Source of the DNA: Candidatus Latescibacterota bacterium
Lineage (GTDB): Bacteria; JAAXHH01
Direction: 5' to 3'
Assembly (NCBI GenBank): GCA_012270975.1
Contig: JAAXHH010000034.1
Span: 186,001-250,000 of the forward strand
DNA length: 64,000 nucleotides
A model generated the notes under the pieces. It searched no databases, was not told where the DNA came from, and worked only from the letters and a program-made list of their open reading frames with translations. The translations under genes were made by a program, and so were the position numbers. How positions within the stretch are numbered: position 1 is the stretch's first letter; every line of letters starts with the position of its first letter. Shown here piece by piece: positions 53,219 through 62,374 of this stretch.

Positions 53219-54247
53219 TCAGGCGGCCGCCCCATTAGAATTCGTGTCGCACAGGCGCGCCCGTGGATGAACGGAAAGCGACAGGCCGTCCCGTTGTCCC
53301 TTCCCGAAACGATAGGCTCCGGCCGCCGCGATCATGGCGCCGTTGTCCGTGCACAGGATGGGCGGAGGATAGATCACCCGGATTCCCCGCTCGGCGCCCT
53401 TTTCGGTCATCCGCTCGCGCAGGCGGCTGTTGCAGGCCACTCCGCCAGTGATCAATATGGTATCCGCATCCACGGCCCGGGCGGCGGCGGCGGACTTGTC
53501 GACCAGGACGTCCACGACGGCTTCCTGGAAGGCGGCGGCGATATGCGCCTGGTCGCGGTCTATTTCATCCTCGGACCGTTTGGACAGGTACATGCGTACC
53601 GCGTTCTTGAGGCCGCTGAAACTGAACTCGAACCCCTGCGGGTCCAGGTACGTCCGGGGAAAGTCCAGGAACCCGGGATCGCCGTTCCGAGACAGCCGGT
53701 CGATGACCGGACCGCCGGGATACCCGATCCTCATCAGCCTGGCGACCTTGTCGAAGGCCTCGCCGGCCGCGTCATCGCGGGTATTGCCCAGGATACGGTA
53801 GCGGCCCCAGCGCTCGACGTGCACAAGCTGGGTATGGCCACCGGAAACTACGAGCGCGATGAAAGGCGGGTCGAGGCCGGTGTCCACCAGGCGCCCGGCG
53901 AACACGTGGCCTTCGATGTGGTTCACGCCTACCAGCGGTTTATCGAGCGCCAGCGCGATGGATTTGACGGTGGAAAGTCCGATCAGCAGGCATCCCGAGA
54001 GGCCGGGACCGTAAGTCACGGCCAGGGCGTCCAGGTCGTCCGGACCGCAGGAAGCCTGTTGCAGGGCGGATTCGATAGCGGGCAACAGCAGGGTCAGGTG
54101 CGCTCGGGAGGCCAGTTCAGGCACGACGCCGCCATACTCCTGGTGTATGCCCTGCGAGGAAATGACATTGGACAGGACGGTCGTCTCATCGCGCAGGACG
54201 GCGGCCGCGGTTTCGTCACAGGAAGTATCGATTCCGAGGATGAGCAC
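53219..54247 (-). CDS. tsaD: tRNA N6-adenosine threonylcarbamoyltransferase
   Basis: 342 residues. Transfers threonylcarbamoyl to A37 of ANN-decoding tRNAs with TsaB/TsaE. ASKHA fold with LILGIDTSCDETAAAVL, metal-binding NHIEGHVFAG (HxxxH) and the C-terminal GGVACNSRLRERM. GTG start, 15 bases after the zinc-ribbon gene, sharing its promoter. Confidence 0.96.
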   Translation of the reverse strand: MLILGIDTSCDETAAAVLRDETTVLSNVISSQGIHQEYGGVVPELASRAHLTLLLPAIESALQQASCGPDDLDALAVTYGPGLSGCLLIGLSTVKSIALALDKPLVGVNHIEGHVFAGRLVDTGLDPPFIALVVSGGHTQLVHVERWGRYRILGNTRDDAAGEAFDKVARLMRIGYPGGPVIDRLSRNGDPGFLDFPRTYLDPQGFEFSFSGLKNAVRMYLSKRSEDEIDRDQAHIAAAFQEAVVDVLVDKSAAAARAVDADTILITGGVACNSRLRERMTEKGAERGIRVIYPPPILCTDNGAMIAAAGAYRFGKGQRDGLSLSVHPRARLCDTNSNGAAA

Positions 54248-54262
54248 GGCACCCCCATCTGC

Positions 54263-54454
54263 TTACTTGTGAGACTGCGTCATGGGTCTTCCGTAACTGA
54301 TATCGCCGTTGTCGATGCGAATGTTGAAACCGCATTCCGGATTGGAACACGCCCAGGCCTTGTACTCGATCGTCGCGCCGTCCCGGCCATAGTCGGAGAG
54401 CGGAATCAACACGCCCACCTTGCATTTCTGGCACAACGGAAATGTCAGGTCCAT
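54263..54454 (-). CDS. Small zinc-ribbon protein
   Basis: 63 residues with two Cys pairs, CQKC (8-11) and CSNPEC (36-41), about 25 residues apart, forming a probable zinc ribbon. Between them is a polar beta-type segment. GGGAG lies 10 bases before ATG 54454; an alternative GTG is one codon earlier. Its tight link to tsaD suggests a translation- or RNA-related role, but I recognise no named family. Confidence 0.75.
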   Translation of the reverse strand: MDLTFPLCQKCKVGVLIPLSDYGRDGATIEYKAWACSNPECGFNIRIDNGDISYGRPMTQSHK

Positions 54455-54524
54455 CACGAATGCATCTCCCGTCCAGGGGTTGACTCGATGAAACGAAGGC
54501 CCATCTGTCGCGTTTGGTTTTCAG

Positions 54525-54554
54525 ATTATGATGCAACACCGGCGGCGTTGTCAA
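54525..54554 (-). promoter_or_regulatory. Promoter of the zinc-ribbon/tsaD operon
   Basis: TTGACA (54554-54549), 18-base spacer, CATAAT (54530-54525) on the minus strand, about 70 bases before the first ATG. Confidence 0.65.
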
Positions 54555-54580
54555 TGATTATACCGCGTATCGTGCCGAGC

Positions 54581-54625
54581 GGTCAGCACGGACCGTGCTG
54601 TCCATGCTGACCGTGCTGTCTATGC
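54581..54625. repeat. Nested inverted and direct repeats upstream of the tsaD promoter
   Basis: CAGCACGG-A-CCGTGCTG (54584-54600) is a perfect 8-bp palindrome. It is nested in GGTCAGCA (54581-54588)/TGCTGACC (54605-54612). GACCGTGCTGTCCATGC (54591) recurs at 54609 with one change, period 18. The block ends 27 bases upstream of the -35 box. The rest of 54455-54794 shows no gene. Confidence 0.6.
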
Positions 54626-54794
54626 GGACTGCAATATGTCGCGGCGCCGCGGACTTGTGGTGCCCGGGTAGGGGATCGGGACGTCGTGCGGCCGGGTTGT
54701 GACGGAGGGCTCCATGATCCGGCGTGGATGACAGGGTATGAATTTCAGGGCGAATCGGGTAAACAGCGTGCGAATCGAAACCGGAGTAACCGGA

Positions 54795-55664
54795 CTACCA
54801 ATCGCTTTTTCTCAACCGGAATCTGGTGTGATCGCCGCGGAGTTCGAGCAACGAGCCGCCTCCGTTGATCGTACCGGCTATGATGCCTTCGTCGCGCCTG
54901 AAAACACGGGTCGATATCTCGAAATCGGAGTCCAGGTCGCTTTGGTGGCTGACATCGGAGTATAGGTCGAGTCCCTGATAGCGGGGCAGGTACAGTACCG
55001 TCTGGCCCCTGTGCGCGCGTATTCGCGTGTCGCCGCTGAGTTGCGTAGCTTCCATACGCACGTCCGTGTGCCTGGCGTCCAGTTCGACGGAGCCTTCCAG
55101 CTCAGTCAGCCGAAGCGAGCCATGATCCATGTCGAGGCGCACCGGACCCGACCACTCCGTGCCCGTTATCGTGCTGTAATGCGCGTGGACACGTATCGCG
55201 CCTTCCACGTCCCGGATCTTCGTATCCGTATGGCGGACCTCAAGCGCCAGATGGATGCGGCGCGGCGCTCGTATTTCGTAGTGGACATAGGGGAGGTTCC
55301 GGATCGTGAGGAACCATCGTTTGTAGCTGGGAATATCGTCGTAGTCGGACCGGATCCGCAACGATCGTCCGGATCCTTCCACTTCTATTCGCAACGCCGT
55401 TACGATTTCACGGGCGTAATCAGGATCGATGTCGACGGGCGACTCGATACGGGCAACGACTTCCACCTCGTTACGGTCCCATGACGAAAGTTCAAGACTG
55501 CCCCTTCCGGTTTCTATGTCCAGGTGGCCGCCCGGTTCGAATGCGACCGACTTGGCGTAATGCCTGACCTCTGCGAAAGCGTCCCGGGGAAAACCCGTCA
55601 GGTCGCCGGGCAGCAGAATGAGTACGGTGGCAGCGGCAAGGACCCTGTACGTGAGCGTAAACAT
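54795..55664 (-). CDS. Secreted DUF4097-like beta-repeat protein
   Basis: 289 residues. Hydrophobic N-terminus (VLAAATVLILLPGDL) as signal peptide. The mature part has DUF4097-type repeats of short beta strands such as FEPGGHLDIETGRGSLELSS, KIRDVEGAIRVHAHYS, RLDMDHGSLRLTELEG and DGIIAGTINGGGSLLELRG-like turns, suggesting a beta-helix. Start ATG 55664 has GGGAGG 6 bases upstream; the frame is open further back only as antisense of the next gene. Probably periplasmic; function unknown. Confidence 0.75.
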   Translation of the reverse strand: MFTLTYRVLAAATVLILLPGDLTGFPRDAFAEVRHYAKSVAFEPGGHLDIETGRGSLELSSWDRNEVEVVARIESPVDIDPDYAREIVTALRIEVEGSGRSLRIRSDYDDIPSYKRWFLTIRNLPYVHYEIRAPRRIHLALEVRHTDTKIRDVEGAIRVHAHYSTITGTEWSGPVRLDMDHGSLRLTELEGSVELDARHTDVRMEATQLSGDTRIRAHRGQTVLYLPRYQGLDLYSDVSHQSDLDSDFEISTRVFRRDEGIIAGTINGGGSLLELRGDHTRFRLRKSDW

Positions 55665-55830
55665 AAAGCACCTCCCATCCAATAAACTGAAGGTTCCTTG
55701 CGATGGACCCCGGAACGAAGATTGCGAGGTCATCGCGCCCACCACTTTAGACTTCGTATGGGAGGTATATGTTACCGCGAAAGGAGGGGATCGGAACAAA
55801 CGCCCCGCTTGACTGGACCGGGAACCTGTC

Positions 55831-56679
55831 TCAGCGTCTGACCAGGTTTCGCAGGACGAACCATACGTTTTCCTTGCGCTCCCGGAGCCGCCGGTAGAAA
55901 TAGGGCATCCACTCCGTACCGAAGGGCACGTAGATCCGCATCCGGTAGCCCTGCCTGCGCATATCCTTCTGGTACCGGGGCCGCAGTCCGTACAGCATCT
56001 GGAACTCGAAACCGTCCCTTGGAACATCCAGACGCTCGGCGTATCTTGCGACACCCTCGATCAGGTAATCGTCGTGCGTAGCGAAAGCGGGAAAGCGGCC
56101 GTCCCGCAGAAGCTGTTCCGCCATCGAAAGAAACGCGCCGCGGATGTTGGGCATCCGCTGCAGGGCCAAGTCGGAGGGTTCCCGGTAGGATCCCTTGCAC
56201 AGCCGCACGCGGGCCCCGATCTTGTTGAGCACGAAGATGTCGTGGGGACTGCGCAGCAGCATGGCCTGGATCACCACGCCCGTGTTCCTGTTGCTGTCGT
56301 ACAGACTGTAAAAGATGTCGAGGGTCTGCTGCGTATAGGGCGATCCTTCCATGTCCAGCCGGATGAAGACGTCCTTCTCCCTCGCGGCTTCCAGGATCCG
56401 GCACAGGTTGTCCACGCAGTATGCTTCGTCTATATCCAGGCCCAGGTGGGTGAGCTTGACGGAGATATTGGCCTGGAACGCGCCGTCCCGGATCAGGTCC
56501 AGCATGACGAGATACTGCCGGACCGCCTCCTCGGCCCTGGTCCGCTCACGGGTACCTTCGCCGAGCATGTTCAGCGTGACGTCGAGCCCCGCGTCGTTCA
56601 ACTCCCGGACTACTTCGACCGCGGCTTCGAGGGATTCCCCCGCGACGAATCTCCTGGCGAGGAAGAAGAACCGGCTCAT
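55831..56679 (-). CDS. Proline dehydrogenase (monofunctional PutA domain)
   Basis: 282 residues, FAD-dependent TIM barrel that oxidises proline to pyrroline-5-carboxylate. ARRFVAGESLEAAVEVVREL at the start, VFIRLDMEGSPYT, RLCKGSYREP and DGFEFQMLYGLRPRYQ are the family's FAD and substrate motifs. Start ATG 56679 follows GGGAGG by 4 bases. No P5C dehydrogenase is adjacent. Confidence 0.92.
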   Translation of the reverse strand: MSRFFFLARRFVAGESLEAAVEVVRELNDAGLDVTLNMLGEGTRERTRAEEAVRQYLVMLDLIRDGAFQANISVKLTHLGLDIDEAYCVDNLCRILEAAREKDVFIRLDMEGSPYTQQTLDIFYSLYDSNRNTGVVIQAMLLRSPHDIFVLNKIGARVRLCKGSYREPSDLALQRMPNIRGAFLSMAEQLLRDGRFPAFATHDDYLIEGVARYAERLDVPRDGFEFQMLYGLRPRYQKDMRRQGYRMRIYVPFGTEWMPYFYRRLRERKENVWFVLRNLVRR

Positions 56680-56710
56680 TTCGCCTCCCGCACGCCGTAC
56701 GGCGGATGGG

Positions 56711-58288
<1,578 letters not shown>

Positions 58289-58717
58289 GTGGGATCTCCG
58301 CGTACCGCGGGGTGCGGGCGCAGCGGAATATACCCGCCGAAACCCGGTCTGCGCGTCCTGTACGACATTGGTAATATGCAGCCGTATCGCTGTTAAGGCA
58401 AAAGCATATTCCGCGGGCTTATTCCACAGCGGACGCAGGCTCCCGCTGCGAATGCCGCGGGCAGGGCGGACCGGCGGACCGTCGGACCAGGCGGACCAGG
58501 CGGGCCAGGTGGATTGGTGCATCCATCCCGGAGAATACGTGGAAAGGTTTTGTGAATAGAGACTTCCTCGAGGGTGTATGAATAAAGCCCGAAGACGAAA
58601 AACCCGGGTGGAAGTTCGACACGAAAAAACGCAACCATTCGCGCGGGTCTCAAGTCATAGAAGCAGCAAGTTCATGAGCGTTTCCAGACGGGCAGGAAGA
58701 CAGCAGGAGGCAGCAGG
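58289..58717. other. Divergent intergenic region with GGACCAGGC repeats
   Basis: 429 bases between the sulfatase (-) and the DUF5916 gene (+). At about 58464-58512 it holds GGACC(A/G)GGC-type repeats resembling the sulfatase coding repeat. No ORF with a ribosome site and no clear promoter was found. Confidence 0.5.
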
Positions 58718-61390
58718 TTGCATATGACAAGACTGATTCGGTGGATTACGGCCCTTTCAATCGTATCCTTACTCGCATCGGCGGAATCGGCGGCACGCCA
58801 GCCCGCGCCGGAAAAACGGGTGTACAACACACGTCACATCACGTCGCAGGCCCCGGCCATCGACGGCAGGGGCGACGATCAAGCCTGGGACGACGTGGAG
58901 TGGTCCGGCGACTTTACGCAGCTGGATCCCGACGACGGCGGGGAACCTACGCAGCAGACGGCATTCAAGATCCTTTTCGACGATCACAACCTCTACGTTC
59001 TGATCCGTGCCTTTGATACCGAACCGGACCGGATTACCAACCGTGTAACCCGGCGGGACGACTGGGACAACGACTGGGTGGAGATCCACTTCGACAGCTA
59101 TCACGACAAGCGCACGGCGTTTTCCTTTACGCTGACCGCCTCCGGCGGCCGGGGCGACGAAGCCATATCGAACGACGGCAATGACTGGGACGCCAGCTGG
59201 GATCCCGTATGGTACGGCGCGTCCACCATCGACGAAGAGGGGTGGCTCGCCGAGATGCGCATACCGCTGAGCCAGTTGCGGTTCTCCGGCGAGGCCGGAC
59301 AGGTGTGGGGCCTCCAGGTACAGCGAAGGCTCTACCGCCGCGAGGAGCGTTCGGGCTGGCAGCACATCCATCGGAATTCACCGGGCTGGGTCAGCCTGTT
59401 CGGAGAACTGCGCGGACTGGAAGGTATCGAGTCTTCCCACCGGATCGAAGTATTGCCCTACGTGGTCGGTGACCTCAACCGGTTCCAGGCCGAAGCGCAG
59501 AATCCCTTCCGCGACGGACAAAGCGCCGCCGGACGCATCGGACTGGACGGCAAGATCGGGCTTGCCGGCAATCTCACCATAGATCTGGCCGTGAACCCCG
59601 ACTTCGGCCAGGTCGAGGCGGATCCTTCGCGAGTCAACCTGTCGGCCTTCGAGCTGTTCTTCGAAGAACGCCGCCCCCTTTTCGTTGAAGGGAAGAACAT
59701 TACCGAGTTCGGTGTCGGCGGCGGCGGTCCGTTCCGGAACGACCAGTTGTTCTACTCGCGGCGTATCGGCCGGTCCCCCCAGCGAAGCCCGGATCTCTCC
59801 GACGGCCAGACCATGGACATGCCCCGGAACACACCCATACTCGCCGCCGCCAAGATCACCGGCAAGACGCCCGGCGGGCTGTCCATCGGCATCGTGGAAG
59901 CGGTCACCGCGGAGACCGCCGCCCGGATAGACACGAAGGGCGCGCGGAGCGAGGAATCCGTGGAACCGCTGACCAACTACCTGGTCGCGCGCCTGCAGCA
60001 GGACTTCAACGACGGGGGCTCGTCGCTGGGTACGATGCTTACGGCGACCAACCGGAACAACAACAGGGCCCACTTCGATTTCCTCAACCGGGCGGCCTAC
60101 ACGGGCGGGATCGATTTCCGCCATCAGTGGAGCGACCGGACCTACTGGCTCAACGCGAGCCTGTCGTTCAGCCACATCCGGGGCGAGCCGGAAGCGATTA
60201 CCCGCGTGCAGCGCAATTCCGCACGATACTACCAGCGTCCCGACGCCGGCTACGTAGCGCTCGACTCGACGCTGACCGCCCTGAGCGGCCATGGCGGCAG
60301 TTTCGGCATAGGCCGTTCGGGAAACAGCCCGTGGAACATGGGGATCTCCGGGACCTGGCGTTCACCGGGGCTCGAACTGAACGACGTGGGATTCCTGCGC
60401 CAGGCCGACGTATTCATGCAGAACAGCTGGATCGGCTACCGGTCGGAGAAACCGAACCGGATCTTCCGCGAGTACAACATTTTCCTGAACCAGTGGCAGG
60501 GGTTCAACTTCGGCCGGGAGCGGAAGTTCCTGGGCGGCAACGTCAACGGGGGCGGCCAGTTCAACAACTACTGGTGGGTGTGGTTCAACATGATGTCGGA
60601 GATAACCGGCCTGTCCACCACCGCACTGCGCGGCGGACCCGCCCTGAAAACACCGGGCAACGTGGAATTCAACCTCGATGTGGACACCGATGGGCGCAAG
60701 CCGGTCAGTTTCGGCATTGGACTGGGGCACAACCGGTTCCGCGACGACGCGGGGCGCGGTAGCTGGGTATACCTGTCCATGCGGTACCGGCCGAGCAACG
60801 CCATGAACATCCGCATCAACCCGTTTTTCGACACCGAACGGAACGAATTGCAGTACGTGTCCAACAAAACGTTCGGCGACGCGGAACAGGCCGACCAGGC
60901 GGACCGCTACCTGCTGGGCCGCGTCAACCAGAAGACGCTTGGGATCGGCATCCGGCTGAACTACAGCATCACCAACAACATGTCCATCCAGTACTACGGC
61001 CAGCCTTTCGTGTCGGCCGGCCACTACGACCGGTTCAAGCGTGTAACCGACCCGCGGGCCGACCGGTTTGGCGACCGGTTCGCCATGCTGTCCGACGGCC
61101 AGTTGACCTACGACGATTCAGACGGAGCCTATAGCGTGGATGAGAATATGGATGGGCGGACCGACTACACCTTCGACGATCCCGACTTCAATTTCCGCCA
61201 GTTCCGATCGAACCTGGTTCTGCGGTGGGAGTATACGCCGGGCTCGACGCTGTTCCTCGTATGGCAGCAGCAACGCAGCCGCTCGGGCGGCACGGGCGAG
61301 TTTGCCGCGGGGCAGGACCTGAACGACCTGTTCGACACCTATCCCTCGAACATCTTCCTGCTGAAATTCAACTACTGGTTTTCGCTCTAG
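58718..61390 (+). CDS. CBM9 / DUF5916 outer-membrane protein
   Basis: 890 residues. Signal peptide (LIRWITALSIVSLLASAESA), an N-terminal CBM9-like beta-sandwich (about 40-230, with APAIDGRGDDQAWDDVEWS and WLAEMRIPLSQLRFSG), then a DUF5916 domain (about 240-890) with VNPDFGQVEADPSRVNLSAF and FFEERRPLFVEG, rich in barrel-type strands and ending FNYWFSL. Start TTG 58718 is chosen because AGGAGG (58705-58710) is 7 bases away; ATG 58724 two codons later is the alternative. Role unknown; proposed carbohydrate handling. Its stop overlaps the convergent UxuA stop. Confidence 0.85.
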   Translation: MHMTRLIRWITALSIVSLLASAESAARQPAPEKRVYNTRHITSQAPAIDGRGDDQAWDDVEWSGDFTQLDPDDGGEPTQQTAFKILFDDHNLYVLIRAFDTEPDRITNRVTRRDDWDNDWVEIHFDSYHDKRTAFSFTLTASGGRGDEAISNDGNDWDASWDPVWYGASTIDEEGWLAEMRIPLSQLRFSGEAGQVWGLQVQRRLYRREERSGWQHIHRNSPGWVSLFGELRGLEGIESSHRIEVLPYVVGDLNRFQAEAQNPFRDGQSAAGRIGLDGKIGLAGNLTIDLAVNPDFGQVEADPSRVNLSAFELFFEERRPLFVEGKNITEFGVGGGGPFRNDQLFYSRRIGRSPQRSPDLSDGQTMDMPRNTPILAAAKITGKTPGGLSIGIVEAVTAETAARIDTKGARSEESVEPLTNYLVARLQQDFNDGGSSLGTMLTATNRNNNRAHFDFLNRAAYTGGIDFRHQWSDRTYWLNASLSFSHIRGEPEAITRVQRNSARYYQRPDAGYVALDSTLTALSGHGGSFGIGRSGNSPWNMGISGTWRSPGLELNDVGFLRQADVFMQNSWIGYRSEKPNRIFREYNIFLNQWQGFNFGRERKFLGGNVNGGGQFNNYWWVWFNMMSEITGLSTTALRGGPALKTPGNVEFNLDVDTDGRKPVSFGIGLGHNRFRDDAGRGSWVYLSMRYRPSNAMNIRINPFFDTERNELQYVSNKTFGDAEQADQADRYLLGRVNQKTLGIGIRLNYSITNNMSIQYYGQPFVSAGHYDRFKRVTDPRADRFGDRFAMLSDGQLTYDDSDGAYSVDENMDGRTDYTFDDPDFNFRQFRSNLVLRWEYTPGSTLFLVWQQQRSRSGGTGEFAAGQDLNDLFDTYPSNIFLLKFNYWFSL

Positions 61391-62373
61391 ACAGGTGACG
61401 GCTGCAGCTTGTTCACTATCTCCAGCATGGCGGTCATGTAGCCTATGGCGTAGGCGCGTCCCCGGTGATTCCAGTCGGTGTCATCGACGAAATGGGGCAC
61501 GTGATCGGTGATCATAAACCCGGTGAACCCGACCTCCTTCAGCGTCCGCATGACCTCGTAGGGGTCGACGTTGCCCTCATTGATGAAGCACTCGTTGAAA
61601 CAGGGGACGTTGCCCTGCACGTCGCGGAAATGGACGTAGATGATCTTGCCCGCTCCGCCGAAGTGCCGCACGGCCTTGAGTACGTAATCGTGCCCACCCA
61701 TTTCCGACCAGCATCCCATGCAGAAATCCAGTCCGTGAAAGGGGCTGTCGAACGTATCCATGGCCCGCTTGAAGCCTTCAAAGCTGCTGAAAATCCGCGC
61801 CACACCGCCCAACATGGGGATGGGCGGGTCGTCGGGATGCAGGGCGAGCTTGACGTTGCTTTCCTCGGCGACCGGCAGGACCCGTGACATGTAGTAGGTA
61901 TAGTTGTCCCACATCTCGTCGGCCGTGAATATCCTGCCGTGGGTGGGTTCGACGTCCCGGTGGGCCTCGAAATCGAACCGCGTGGCCGTCGCTCTGCCGC
62001 GAAGGACCGCAGGGTCCGGGGTGCGCCACACGCCGCTGGGTATCCAGTGGTACCCCAGGATGGGTATGCCGGCCCGACCCATGTTCCGGATCGTGTACTT
62101 CATATTCTCGATCTGATCGTCACGGCCCGGCAGCCCCAGCATGGCCTTGTCGTAGAAGGGGATGGGCACGTTCTCCAGGGCCATCAGGCGCAGTTCGGCG
62201 TTGTCTGCCCGCTTCTTAAGGTCGACCAGGTCCTCCAGTTCCCAGCGCTTCTCGCCCGGCAGTTTCGGCGTGTTCATGAGGAAGTCGTCGGCGCCGAGCT
62301 GCTTGATGTAGGCCAGTTTCTCGTCGGTGAGCACGTTGAACTGTCCCAGGCCGATGCGCATTTCCAGTGTCAT
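61387..62373 (-). CDS. Mannonate dehydratase-family protein (UxuA-like)
   Basis: 328 residues, TIM barrel. UxuA dehydrates D-mannonate to 2-keto-3-deoxygluconate in glucuronate breakdown. Seen: ALHPDDPPIPMLGGVARIFS, HGLDFCMGCWSEMGG, IIYVHFRDVQGNV and ITDHVPHFVDDTDW with metal-binding His, Cys and Asp. It is shorter than the E. coli enzyme (about 390) but typical of the group found beside Gfo/Idh genes. Start ATG 62373, just after the topoisomerase stop; overlapping stops with the DUF5916 gene at 61387-61390. Confidence 0.87.
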   Translation of the reverse strand: MTLEMRIGLGQFNVLTDEKLAYIKQLGADDFLMNTPKLPGEKRWELEDLVDLKKRADNAELRLMALENVPIPFYDKAMLGLPGRDDQIENMKYTIRNMGRAGIPILGYHWIPSGVWRTPDPAVLRGRATATRFDFEAHRDVEPTHGRIFTADEMWDNYTYYMSRVLPVAEESNVKLALHPDDPPIPMLGGVARIFSSFEGFKRAMDTFDSPFHGLDFCMGCWSEMGGHDYVLKAVRHFGGAGKIIYVHFRDVQGNVPCFNECFINEGNVDPYEVMRTLKEVGFTGFMITDHVPHFVDDTDWNHRGRAYAIGYMTAMLEIVNKLQPSPV

Positions 62374-62374
62374 T

